A stretch of 64,000 nt of DNA. It comes from Bryobacteraceae bacterium (lineage in GTDB: Bacteria; Acidobacteriota; Terriglobia; Bryobacterales; Bryobacteraceae). Both the position numbers and the translations under genes were made by a program. The notes below the pieces were generated by a model that searched no databases, had not been told where the DNA came from, and was given only the letters and a program-made list of their open reading frames with translations. The stretch lies in the NCBI GenBank assembly GCA_030041495.1, contig JASHNT010000140.1, positions 1 to 64,000 of the forward strand. Reading direction: 5' to 3'. The stretch's first letter is position 1, and each line of letters opens with the position of its first letter. This document shows positions 31,555 through 39,774 of this stretch, piece by piece.

Positions 31555-33180
31555 TCAGTTCTCGATGAAGGTAACCTTGTTGATTTCCTTGAGGGTGGTG
31601 ACGCCCTCACGCACTTTGGCGATGGCCGATTCGCGCAGGAAGGTCATGCCCTCGTCACGCGCGGCTCTGCGGATCTCCGAGGCCGGCCGCTTGTTCAGGA
31701 TCATTTCGCGAATCTGCTCGCTCAAATCCAGCAGCTCGTGAATTGCGCTGCGGCCGCGGTATCCGGTGCCGCCGCATTCGAAACAGCCTGGGCCTTCGTA
31801 CAGCGGCACTTCGCGCCAGGACCGGGGATCGAGTCCGCTCTCGGCCAAATAGGCTTCGTCGTACTCAACGCGCTTCTTGCAGTGCGGGCAGATCACGCGC
31901 ACCAGCCTCTGCGCCAGGATGCAGTTCAGAGCGGAGACGAAGTTGTAGGCCTCGACGCCCATGTTCAGGAATCGTCCCAGCACGTCCAAAACGTTATTGG
32001 CGTGCACGGTGGTGAAGACCAAGTGTCCGGTGAGCGCGGCGTTGATGGCGATTTGCGCGGTCTCCTGGTCGCGGATTTCGCCGACCAGGATTTTATCGGG
32101 ATCGTGGCGCAGGATCGAGCGCAGGCCGCGCGCAAAGGTCAGCCCCTTTTTCTCGTTGACGGGAATCTGCGTGATGCCTTTGATCTGGTACTCGACTGGA
32201 TCTTCGATGGTGACGATTTTATCTTCGTCGTTCTTGATCTCGCTTAGGGCCGCGTAAAGCGTGGTGGTTTTGCCGGAGCCGGTAGGACCGGTGACCAGCA
32301 CCATGCCGTAGGGTTCTTTGATGTAGCGGCGGAACTTGGCCAGATCGGTCTCAGCGAAGCCTACCACGTCGAGCGAAAGGTTGGAGAATTTCTCGCTCAT
32401 CGACTCTTTGTCCAGTACGCGCAGGACGGCGTCTTCGCCGTAGATGGTGGGCATAATGGACACGCGGAAGTCGATCAGGCGGGTCTTGTAACGCACGCGG
32501 AAGCGGCCGTCCTGGGGGATGCGGCGCTCCGCGATATCCAGCTCGCTCATGACCTTGATGCGCGAAATGATGGTGGAGTGCCACTCCTTTGCGATGGGCG
32601 GCATGGCGTATTGCAGCACGCCGTCGATGCGGTACTTGATGGCCACTTCCTGATCGCGGGTTTCGATGTGAATATCGCTGGCCCGCCGCTCCAGCGCGTT
32701 GAAGATGGTGGTGTCCACCAGCTTGATCACCGGCGCAATGTTGGAATCCGCCGCGGACAGGCGGTCGATGGAGAGGGTCTCGTCGGGATTTTCTTCGTCC
32801 CCGACCACATCCAGGGCAAAGCCTTCGGTGACTTCGTCGAGCACGCGCTGGGATTGCTCGGTTTTCTTCAGCAGGTCGGAGATTTGCGAAAGCGTTGCAA
32901 CTTTGACCCGCAGTTTCTTGCTGAGCAGGACCGCCAGCTCATCCACCAGGCTGGGATTGCGCGGGTCCGACATGGCGATTTCCAGGGTCCCGTTCTGGCC
33001 CTGAATCGGCACGAAGTTGTAACGGAACATCAGATCGACCGGAATGGAGTGGAACAGCTCATGGTCGATGCGGACCTCGCGCAGGTCCACGAACTCGTGG
33101 TAATAGCGTTGGGCAAGCGCACGGGCGCGCGTGATTTCCTGGCTGGGATCGATCGGGAGCATGCGGTCGCCGGCTGCCAT
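31555..33180 (-). CDS. GspE/PilB-type secretion/pilus extension ATPase
   Basis: A 541-residue hexameric motor. It has an N-terminal MshEN-like domain (about 1-120), Walker A GPTGSGKT (298-305), an Asp box in KIVTIEDPVEYQI, Walker B-like KILVGEIRD, a His box (TGHLVFTTVHANN), and a zinc-binding pair CPHC (431-434) and CFEC (466-469). This set defines PilB/GspE extension motors rather than PilT. Directly downstream are PilM-N-O. Its usual partner gspF is separated from it by the 1.3-kb toxin-like insert. Confidence 0.95.
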   Translation of the reverse strand: MAAGDRMLPIDPSQEITRARALAQRYYHEFVDLREVRIDHELFHSIPVDLMFRYNFVPIQGQNGTLEIAMSDPRNPSLVDELAVLLSKKLRVKVATLSQISDLLKKTEQSQRVLDEVTEGFALDVVGDEENPDETLSIDRLSAADSNIAPVIKLVDTTIFNALERRASDIHIETRDQEVAIKYRIDGVLQYAMPPIAKEWHSTIISRIKVMSELDIAERRIPQDGRFRVRYKTRLIDFRVSIMPTIYGEDAVLRVLDKESMSEKFSNLSLDVVGFAETDLAKFRRYIKEPYGMVLVTGPTGSGKTTTLYAALSEIKNDEDKIVTIEDPVEYQIKGITQIPVNEKKGLTFARGLRSILRHDPDKILVGEIRDQETAQIAINAALTGHLVFTTVHANNVLDVLGRFLNMGVEAYNFVSALNCILAQRLVRVICPHCKKRVEYDEAYLAESGLDPRSWREVPLYEGPGCFECGGTGYRGRSAIHELLDLSEQIREMILNKRPASEIRRAARDEGMTFLRESAIAKVREGVTTLKEINKVTFIEN

Positions 33181-33363
33181 ATAACCTTCTATATCAACAA
33201 CTTACTGTTTAAACACCACGCCCGTGGCGCTACTGGCCTCTACTGGGTATGACGCGTCGTGGTGCCAGTGTGTGCAGAAATCATACCGGCTCTGTGCTTG
33301 ACGTGACGTGGCGAGGCAGCGGCAGTAGATTATATGCAGAGCTAATACTTAAGGAGAGTGAGA

Positions 33364-33519
33364 GTGGATAAGCAAGAAGCACTTCTACGCTACGAGATCC
33401 GCAGGGGCACGGGTTGTGGGTCCGAACGGAGAGAGCAGGCAGCAACCCGACTCAGGGGAATCGCTCTCTCATATGGTGGAGCAGGCAAAACAAAGCCAAG
33501 AGCGCATCTTTCTTCTTGA
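33364..33519 (+). CDS. Possible 51-residue basic protein
   Basis: GTG 33364 follows AAGGAG with seven bases between, an excellent ribosome site. The frame gives a 51-residue Arg/Glu/Ala-rich peptide (begins VDKQEALLRYEIRR) with no recognised family. It contains all of the pseudoknot-forming sequence. It is divergent from gspE and the toxin-like pair. Could be a small regulator, a leader peptide, or chance. Confidence 0.3.
   Translation: MDKQEALLRYEIRRGTGCGSERREQAATRLRGIALSYGGAGKTKPRAHLSS
33410..33470 (+). ncRNA. Pseudoknot-capable sequence (interleaved inverted repeats)
   Basis: CGGGTTG (33410-33416) pairs perfectly with CAACCCG (33443-33449), and GAGAGAGC (33429-33436) pairs perfectly with GCTCTCTC (33463-33470). 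The order a-b-a'-b' means the stems either form an H-type pseudoknot or are two mutually exclusive hairpins. No known riboswitch was recognised. RNA function is an inference. Confidence 0.4.
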
Positions 33520-33717
33520 AAACGAGCACGGACCAGCCCTCAGCACTCCGGAGTCGGTCGCGATGACAGGATTCCGGCAGCCGGGCGTCGATGTAGTGTT
33601 GGGAGGTCGTCTGATGGTGAGACTCACCTGAACGTCCGAGTGACTCTCTGTAGTAGAAGCGCGCCGCAGGCGAAACGGCAACGGAGATCAGCTGTGCGGC
33701 GCCGGATTGGCTCGCTT

Positions 33718-34293
33718 TCACGGTGTCCGGGTCCACTCGGATTCGAAGCGAGGCAGCAAGTCGGCTTGGCTGAGCGCCTTCTCCAGCATGTCGAGCATGG
33801 AACGAATGTAGGCGGCGTCGAGGGTTGCGTGGCGCTCAAAGATGATGGCGCGCAGGTCCTCGATATCTTTGGGCCGGCCAGCCAGGACCTTCATAATGAT
33901 CACGTCCTCGGGCGAGGCGACGGGCACCGCAACGCCCTCGAAATCCTGGATGATCGCGCGTTCGATAAAGGTCTCCTCCGGGCCAGGGCCGGCGAGGACG
34001 ACATCGAGGGGAAACTCCGTCGCCGAGTGCACGAAAGGTAGGATGCGTGTTCGTTCGATAAAGGCGGCGTCCCGGACGCGGAGCCGGAAGCCCGCTTCCC
34101 CCATGGCCTCGCAGAAAGCGGCGACGTTTTCGCGAGGAAGCCGTACGGTAATATCGGCGTCTCCGGTAGAGCGGGGCACCCCCCAGGAGATTGCCGCCTG
34201 GGCGCCGAAAAGGTACCACCCGGTACACCACTTTGCGATCGGTCCGGCCGCAGCTGCGAGAACCTTAGTCGCGTCGGAATTTGGCTGCGGCAC
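33718..34293 (-). CDS. Nucleotidyltransferase, AbiEii/DUF6036-like (possible toxin)
   Basis: A 191-residue protein of the DNA-polymerase-beta-like nucleotidyltransferase fold. YLFGAQAAISWGVPRSTGDADITVRLP holds the GS/GxxA and paired-Asp (DAD) metal motif, LDVVLAG gives the third acidic strand, and ASPEDVIIMKVLAGRPKDIEDL is the conserved helical continuation. Such proteins act as AbiE/MenA-type toxins or stand-alone transferases. A small gene overlaps its start by 29 bases, giving a two-gene toxin/antitoxin-like module inserted in a pilus operon. Confidence 0.78.
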   Translation of the reverse strand: MPQPNSDATKVLAAAAGPIAKWCTGWYLFGAQAAISWGVPRSTGDADITVRLPRENVAAFCEAMGEAGFRLRVRDAAFIERTRILPFVHSATEFPLDVVLAGPGPEETFIERAIIQDFEGVAVPVASPEDVIIMKVLAGRPKDIEDLRAIIFERHATLDAAYIRSMLDMLEKALSQADLLPRFESEWTRTP

Positions 34294-34513
34294 GGAGTTT
34301 TTCGCTCAACCGGATATGGGCTTCCAGGTCGGCCTCTCGCTCGGCGGCGGTTGGCCAGCCGGGACGCCGGGCGCGAACCTGCTTGTACAGTTCGGCCGCG
34401 ATTCGACGACGCGCTGCCGGAGTTATCCCCTGCTCAGCGTAATAACTAGCTTTAGAGCGGGCGATCAGTGCCCAATCGCGATTACAATACTCGCGGATTT
34501 GTTCGGGCGTCAC
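34265..34513 (-). CDS. Small protein paired with nucleotidyltransferase (antitoxin-like position)
   Basis: 82 residues, largely helical and basic (MTPEQIREYCNRDWALIARSKASYYAEQGI at the start is not family-diagnostic to me beyond the first motif). No DNA-binding domain is obvious. It precedes and overlaps the nucleotidyltransferase by 29 bases and begins 15 bases after the gspF stop, so it is probably co-transcribed with both. Antitoxin function is inferred from position only. Confidence 0.6.
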   Translation of the reverse strand: MTPEQIREYCNRDWALIARSKASYYAEQGITPAARRRIAAELYKQVRARRPGWPTAAEREADLEAHIRLSEKLRAAAKFRRD

Positions 34514-34528
34514 AACCCTATCTTCGCA

Positions 34529-35743
34529 CTACCCGTGCACGGAGTCGGCGAGGGAGAAAATGGGCAGGTACAAAGAAATGAGCACGAAGCCGATGAAGAT
34601 GCCCATGCAGATCATAATGGCGGGCTCGATCAGGGTGAGCGAAGCGGTGACGCGGGTGGAGACGTCGTCTTCGTAGAACTCGGCGACACTGGTGAGCATC
34701 GCGGGCAGGGCGCCGGTGGATTCGCCGACTTCGATCATATCCAGCGACAAGCTCGGAAACAATTTCGTTGATCGCAGGGATTGCGAGAGAGACTGGCCTT
34801 CGCGGACCAGCTTGGAAGCCTGCTCCAGCACTTTCTTGAGCACCTTGGTTCCTAGCGAATCGGACGCCGTGTCCAGAGCCTGCATGAGCGGAATGCCGCC
34901 TACCAGCAGCGTGCCCAATACACGCGAAAACTGGGCGACCTGGTACTTCAGCCAGACGTCGCCGACGAAGGGAGTCTTCAGCAGCACGCGATCTACGGCC
35001 TCGCGGCCCGAATCGGTGCGTGACCAGATCCGGAACGCGACGATAGCCGTGATCAAGGCCAGGAAGCCGGCGACGACGTAGCTGCGCGCGGTGGTGCCCA
35101 GGGCGATCAGGAACTGAGTGGGTCCGGGCAACTGCGCACCCATGGAGCTGTACAACTGAGCGAAATTCGGGACCACGTAAGTCACCAGGAAGGTGACCAG
35201 GCCGCACGCCAGAAACACCAGCACGGAAGGATACATCAGCGAGACCAGCAGCTTCTTGCGCACGGAAAGCGAGAGGCGCTGATAGGTGATGAAGCGCTCC
35301 AGAACTTCGGGGAGCGACCCGCTACGCTCGCCGGCGAGCACGCTGGTGACGTAAATCGGCGGGAAGATGCTCTGCCTGGCGAAGGCGTCGGATAGCATCG
35401 CGCCATTGCGGACTTCCTCGCGCACGGCCTTGATGTACTTCGATAGTTTGGCGTCGGTGAGGCGCTCGGCGAGAAGGTCGAGCGATTTGAGAATCGGCAA
35501 CCCGGCGCGAATCAGCGTGACAAACTGCTGATTGAAGATCAGGAATTTCTCGAGGTTGAGCTTCTTGCCGCGCGACCCGATGGTTACGTTGAGACCGGCG
35601 GCTTCATTCCGCGGCTTGATGGAGTAAACCAGGAAGCCTTGCTGGGTCAGGCGGTCGCGCAGTTCGCGCTCGGATGCGCCTTCGGCGACCTGGTTGTGCA
35701 TTTCGCCGCGAACATCGGCGTATTTGAGCGTCCATTCCGGCAT
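34529..35743 (-). CDS. GspF/PilC-type inner-membrane platform protein
   Basis: 404 residues with two tandem T2SSF domains. The first has FNQQFVTLIRAGLPILKSLD and the second has FSRVLGTLLVGGIPLMQALD; each is followed by a membrane span (VSLMYPSVLVFLACGLVTFLV and the C-terminal IMICMGIFIGFVLISLYLPI). This is the standard platform on which GspE/PilB acts. It is the first gene of the pilus operon here; the motor ATPase gene follows only after the toxin-like pair. Confidence 0.95.
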   Translation of the reverse strand: MPEWTLKYADVRGEMHNQVAEGASERELRDRLTQQGFLVYSIKPRNEAAGLNVTIGSRGKKLNLEKFLIFNQQFVTLIRAGLPILKSLDLLAERLTDAKLSKYIKAVREEVRNGAMLSDAFARQSIFPPIYVTSVLAGERSGSLPEVLERFITYQRLSLSVRKKLLVSLMYPSVLVFLACGLVTFLVTYVVPNFAQLYSSMGAQLPGPTQFLIALGTTARSYVVAGFLALITAIVAFRIWSRTDSGREAVDRVLLKTPFVGDVWLKYQVAQFSRVLGTLLVGGIPLMQALDTASDSLGTKVLKKVLEQASKLVREGQSLSQSLRSTKLFPSLSLDMIEVGESTGALPAMLTSVAEFYEDDVSTRVTASLTLIEPAIMICMGIFIGFVLISLYLPIFSLADSVHG

Positions 35744-35803
35744 TCAGGAAAGTCTCGATAAGTTAGACGCCGGCAAGCGCTTGTTCGTGCAGGAAATTGA
35801 AGC

Positions 35804-36514
35804 TTAGCGCCGGACATCGGCTAACTCCAGCTCCGCCTTGGCTGCCCGGGCGGCGCGCCGGCGGCGGATAAGGAAGAGCAAAAGCATGCCAATGACCGCG
35901 CCGATCCCGGCCATCAGCATATCTTCCTGTGAATCCCATATATCGCCCTGCATGCCCACGAATTCCTCGCCGCGCTCCGGACTCAGGACCATGGCCGCGC
36001 CGGCTTCGGCGATTTCGTAGACGGCGCTCAGAGCCATGATTGCTTCGACCGGCAGTACGTAACGCCATTGGCGCACGACCTTGGCTTTGCGGATGAACAT
36101 CTCCTGGAGCGGATACCCGATCATGAAGCCAAAACTGAAGTGTAAAATCCGGTCGTACATGTTGCGATGGGTGTGCAGCAAGGGTTTGATCCATTCGCCC
36201 AGCGGCACGTCGGAGTATTTGTAGTGCGCTCCCCATTCGTGCATGCTCAGGTAGATGAAAATGAGCAGGTACGAGAGCTCGGAGAAAGGCAAGATGCGGT
36301 AGGTGGCCACCAGCGCGCCGAGGAAAACGAAGGCAGTGACGTTTTCCAGGAAGTAATCGAAGACCTTGTCGGGGTGGATGCCGGCGATCACAATCACCGC
36401 CAGCATGGCGATACACAGCCGCTGCAGAAAGTGGTTGTCCCGGAACGCTGGGGAACCGGCCGTGGAAGCTGTGGTCAAACTTGCATTAGACAACGATTGG
36501 CAGGGGCAGAGCAA
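35804..36514 (-). CDS. DUF2238-family inner-membrane protein
   Basis: A 236-residue protein with about six hydrophobic spans. The segments YDRILHFSFGFMIGYPLQEM and GMQGDIWDSQEDMLMAGIGAV match the conserved cores of the DUF2238 (YjdF-like) family, whose function is unknown. The C-terminus is basic (RRRRAARAAK). It lies 60 bases upstream of gspF on the same strand. Confidence 0.85.
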   Translation of the reverse strand: MLCPCQSLSNASLTTASTAGSPAFRDNHFLQRLCIAMLAVIVIAGIHPDKVFDYFLENVTAFVFLGALVATYRILPFSELSYLLIFIYLSMHEWGAHYKYSDVPLGEWIKPLLHTHRNMYDRILHFSFGFMIGYPLQEMFIRKAKVVRQWRYVLPVEAIMALSAVYEIAEAGAAMVLSPERGEEFVGMQGDIWDSQEDMLMAGIGAVIGMLLLFLIRRRRAARAAKAELELADVRR

Positions 36515-36583
36515 CCTCCATTGGGCCTAGCTTGGCTTCGATCGGCTGGGGCTCGGGCGTGTGCTATAGTTCCCCTTTGCGGC

Positions 36584-37597
36584 ATGAAGATCGACCTTTT
36601 CAATCATTTCTTTCCTAAACGATATTTCGACCAGTTCATCGACACGGGCGGCATTCGCGACATCGGCAAGCGGGTGCGCAATATCCAGGCGATTCACGAC
36701 CTGGAATTCCGCTTCAAAGTGATGGACGAGATCCGGGCAGAGTCGGGCGACTATTGCCAGGTGCTCACGTTGCCGGCTCCGCCGATCGAGGCCCTGGGCG
36801 ACGCTTCGAAGTCGCCGGAGATCGCGCGCATCGCCAATGACGGTCTGGCGGAGCTGGTTGCGAAACACCCGGACCGATTCATTGCATTCGCGGCATCGAT
36901 GCCGATGAACAATCCCGATCAGGCCGTGAAGGAGATCGGGCGCGCGGTGACGCAGCTTGGCGCGCGAGGCATCCAAATCTTCACCAACATGAACGGGGAG
37001 GCTCTGGACACGCCGGAGCTCGCGCCGATCTTCGCGGAGTGCGCGCGACGCGACGTAACCATCCTGATGCATCCGACCCGAGGCGCGGATTTCGCGGACT
37101 ACAAGACCGAAGAGAAGTCGCTCTACGAGATTTGGTGGACGCTCGGCTGGCCGTATGAGACGGCGTGCGCGATGTCGCGAATGACGTTTTCCGGATTCCT
37201 CGACCGCTGGCCGAATTTGAGAATCGTCACCCATCACCTGGGAGGGATGGTGCCTTACTTCGAAGGCCGGGTCGGCTATGGCTGGGATCAGTTGGGCTCG
37301 CGGACGTCGGATGTGGACTATAAGGCTCTGCTGAAGTCAATGAAGAAGCGCCCCATCGACTATCTGCGCATGTTCTACGGAGACACCGCTCTATTCGGCG
37401 CCCGGGCGGGGACGGTATGCGGCCTGGACTTTTTCGGAGCCGACCATGTGCTGTTCGCGTCAGACACGCCGTTTGAGCCTACGCCAGGCGTGTTCATCCG
37501 GGAAACAATCAAAGTGCTCGACAGCCTGGAATTGACTGCCGAGCACCGGAGACAGATCTACGAAGCTAACGCTAAGCGCCTCTTGAAGTTAGCCTAA
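36584..37597 (+). CDS. Amidohydrolase-family protein (ACMSD/decarboxylase-like)
   Basis: A 337-residue TIM-barrel amidohydrolase_2 protein. ATG 36584 starts directly at the first strand (MKIDLFNHFFP); upstream in-frame codons are antisense to the DUF2238 gene. Metal-site segments are LMHPTRGADF (near 160), VTHHLGGMVPYFEGR (near 205) and LFASDTPF. The first-strand HxH motif reads F-N-H, so one usual metal ligand is absent, as in part of this family. Likely a decarboxylase or hydrolase of a small aromatic/carboxylic substrate; the substrate is unknown. Confidence 0.85.
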   Translation: MKIDLFNHFFPKRYFDQFIDTGGIRDIGKRVRNIQAIHDLEFRFKVMDEIRAESGDYCQVLTLPAPPIEALGDASKSPEIARIANDGLAELVAKHPDRFIAFAASMPMNNPDQAVKEIGRAVTQLGARGIQIFTNMNGEALDTPELAPIFAECARRDVTILMHPTRGADFADYKTEEKSLYEIWWTLGWPYETACAMSRMTFSGFLDRWPNLRIVTHHLGGMVPYFEGRVGYGWDQLGSRTSDVDYKALLKSMKKRPIDYLRMFYGDTALFGARAGTVCGLDFFGADHVLFASDTPFEPTPGVFIRETIKVLDSLELTAEHRRQIYEANAKRLLKLA

Positions 37598-37599
37598 AG

Positions 37600-37926
37600 T
37601 TACCGCCGCCGCCAGCCACCGGCGTAGTAACGGCCTCCGTAGTAGCGCGGCGCGATCCAACGAGCTCCCGCGTACGGCGGTCGAGCCCAATAGCCCGCGC
37701 GCCAACGCCAACCACCCGCGTAGGGGTAATAATAAGGTGCGATCCAAGTGTAGCCGTAGCCAGGCGTTACCCCGTAAGGCGCGTAGGCATAAGGAGCAAC
37801 CACCGGAGGCGGAGCATAATAGCCCGGGTAAGGCACGCCCACTCCAAAGCCGAAGCCAAAGCCGATCCGCGCGCCAAACGCCGAGCCAGCGGCCAGCAGC
37901 ACCAGAGCAAGCAGTTTCGTTTTCAT
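37600..37926 (-). CDS. Secreted Tyr/Gly/Trp-rich small protein
   Basis: 108 residues: signal peptide (MKTKLLALVLLAAGSAFGA), then a mature part made almost entirely of Tyr, Gly, Pro, Ala, Trp and Arg with WRWRAGYW and RYYGGRYY patterns, similar to YXWGXW-repeat secreted proteins. ATG 37926 is set by GAGGACGAG upstream. It ends two bases from the convergent amidohydrolase stop. Probably an envelope or extracellular structural protein; function unknown. Confidence 0.8.
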   Translation of the reverse strand: MKTKLLALVLLAAGSAFGARIGFGFGFGVGVPYPGYYAPPPVVAPYAYAPYGVTPGYGYTWIAPYYYPYAGGWRWRAGYWARPPYAGARWIAPRYYGGRYYAGGWRRR

Positions 37927-38045
37927 TTTCTCGTCCTCCTCTGTTGTTAGATGCACGGCGATTTCCAGAGGCTATCGTGTTGATAATACGAGTTGATGCC
38001 GCATAGGCGGGTGGTGGATTTCCACCGGCCGGTGGCCGATTCCGT

Positions 38046-38910
38046 TCAGTGCGCGGAGCCGGCGGGCTGCGGAGCGGCGTAGGTGATTTTGCTGTCTGCG
38101 TTGGCCTGGCGGAAGTCGGTGTTCTCCAGCGAGATTGTGAAGGTCCGCTTGTAGAAGAAGACGGCCCGCACGTCGAACTCACCGCCGTAGCTGACGGGGA
38201 AATAGACGCCGTCATCGAAACGCGCGTAGCCGACCGCGAAGCCGAGCTGGCGCACGTTGGTCCCCAGCATGGTCTTGACGAGAAACGGCGGGCCCTACAC
38301 CAGGTGGGTGGTCACGGAGAGCGGCTGGAAGTCGGCTTTGTCCACGAGGACTTCACCGGCCCACAGCGTCTGCTGGTCATCGAATCCTTCGTGCTGCCTC
38401 TTAGGCTTGAACGTGATTCGATAGACCTGCCTGCCGCGGAAAAGTTTCTTCGCCCTCGAGCCGGGAACTGGTACTTCATTGCCTCCGAACTGCCGAAGCC
38501 GTCCTTGGATTCCTTGTCATTAATCAGACCGTCGCGGAGAGAGAGGGCATAATGACGGCGTCGATGTCCATCTTGCGATCGGGATTGTCCTGACCAGGCT
38601 TGCTGTACTCGACGATGCGGCCCTTGTCTTGGTAGCGCCCCTGGAATTGCACCAACTTCTTCTGCGTGGCCTCTTCGGTCGGGGCTACGTTATAGACGCA
38701 ATATTCCTCCCGGGAAAACTTGCCGTTTCCGCGAAGGGCTCGGACTCGGAATTGTTGTGTGTAAGCGTATTTCGCGCGTAGCTTATCAGCTTGGTCCTGA
38801 TGCGCCACCACGTTCGACACGATCTGGTCGAGGGTGGGGGTCTGTGCCAACAGCCCTGGAGCGATCAGAAGCGCGGCGGCGAGCATCGTCCCGTTCCAGC
38901 TCACAGCCAT
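38046..38910 (-). pseudogene. Decayed secreted-protein gene at the end of a sigma-factor operon
   Basis: An intact 5' part (38910 to about 38540) encodes a signal peptide and YAYTQQFRVRALRGNGKFSR. The continuation (DGLINDKESKDGFG) is in another frame after a GAGAGAGAG run at 38537-38545. A second shift occurs near 38455 (RQVYRITFKPKRQHEGFDDQ), and an in-frame TAG near 38295 precedes the C-terminal part (LGFAVGYARFDDGVYFPVSY). Read together they form one protein of about 285 residues, outer-membrane-lipoprotein-sorting-like. Three lesions suggest true decay rather than one sequencing error. Confidence 0.8.
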
Positions 38911-38916
38911 ACGCTC

Positions 38917-39462
38917 CTATCGCTTTTGTAACTCGGCAGCGGGAGGTTTCTGTCCCGGGATGGGCAGATCGGGGATGCCGAAATGGCCGGCGAGCTCGGC
39001 GAGCTTGGAGAGGTCGATGTTGCCTTCGATATACACCACGGTCAGCTCCTTGGGCTCCGCGGCGAGCACGGCGATGCCGCCGACTTGACTGCCTTGCGGC
39101 TTGGAGTAGACCTCGGTCGTCTCACGCTTTTCGTTGACGCCGACAATTTTTGCCCAACCCCCGGAGCGAAGCTGGGAGCGAATGGGGTCGAGGTCGGACA
39201 TTTTGTAGTCACCCTCCTCACCGAAGGTGAAGCTTCTGACGGTGATGTTCTTGAGCCCGGAGATCAGATTTTGGATTCCGGAGTCGGCAGCCTTCCCGCC
39301 GGAGAAGAAACTCCCGGCCAGCTTCAGCATGGTGGAATCGAGCGAGATGTTGACGGATTCCTTGGCCTTGGCCGCCAGATCGTCGAGGCCAATCTGGATT
39401 TGTGCTACCGCGGGCGCGGCCATCGCTACGATTAATCCCGCAAACCACAGAGCTCTTTTCAT
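38917..39462 (-). CDS. DUF4252-like secreted protein
   Basis: A 181-residue exported protein with a signal peptide ending ...APAVAQ and a compact alpha/beta core (VRSFTFGEEGDYKMSDLDPI, GGIAVLAAEPKELTVVYIEG). It resembles DUF4252 proteins, which are often found in ECF sigma/anti-sigma operons of Acidobacteria and Bacteroidetes. Third gene of a sigma operon, 12 bases after the anti-sigma-like gene. Function is unknown. Confidence 0.75.
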   Translation of the reverse strand: MKRALWFAGLIVAMAAPAVAQIQIGLDDLAAKAKESVNISLDSTMLKLAGSFFSGGKAADSGIQNLISGLKNITVRSFTFGEEGDYKMSDLDPIRSQLRSGGWAKIVGVNEKRETTEVYSKPQGSQVGGIAVLAAEPKELTVVYIEGNIDLSKLAELAGHFGIPDLPIPGQKPPAAELQKR

Positions 39463-39474
39463 TTCTTCACCGCC

Positions 39475-39774
39475 TTACTTGTTGACCACTTTATCCCTGA
39501 CCTGATTCAATTTCTGCGACGCGATGCGTAGAGCCACGATGGCCTCTCTGCCGGCCTCTTCTTCCTGGCGGTGGCGGTATTCCACCGAGAGCGAGAACAC
39601 CACCGCCGCAGCCGCGGCCGCAAACGCCGGCCACCAAAAATGAGGCCGGCGCTTGGGCGGAGCCGGCCGGAAACTGGTGCGCGCCGGGCCAGCCTGTTCA
39701 ATCACCCGCTCGGCGAAACCGGCGGGAGGGTCCTGGCGCCGCAGGGCCGCCTTAAGTTCGTCTTCCAACTTCAT
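39475..39774 (-). CDS. Putative membrane anti-sigma factor
   Basis: A 99-residue bitopic protein: about 45 cytoplasmic residues, one membrane helix (WWPAFAAAAAAVVFSLSVEY) and a short external coiled segment. Its ATG overlaps the ECF sigma stop by four bases, the usual place for an anti-sigma factor, but no zinc-finger (HxxxCxxC) motif is present. Assignment rests on topology and context. Confidence 0.65.
   Translation of the reverse strand: MKLEDELKAALRRQDPPAGFAERVIEQAGPARTSFRPAPPKRRPHFWWPAFAAAAAAVVFSLSVEYRHRQEEEAGREAIVALRIASQKLNQVRDKVVNK

Larger units (their letters stand above)
33181..33717. other. gspE upstream region, 537 bp, structured and mostly non-coding
   Basis: Separates gspE from the nucleotidyltransferase gene. 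It contains a possible 51-codon frame on the plus strand (33364-33519), two interleaved perfect inverted repeats (33410-33470), and an overlapping second plus-strand frame (33416-33631) with no recognisable family. The gspE promoter must lie here if the insert blocks read-through from gspF. No mobile-element ends were found. Confidence 0.6.

Noticed and set aside
33416-33631. 71-codon plus-strand frame in the gspE upstream region
   Set aside because: Reads plausibly (HMVEQAKQSQERIFLLEN) but has no good ribosome site, no recognised family, and overlaps the pseudoknot and the 51-codon frame. Mentioned only as part of the intergenic region.
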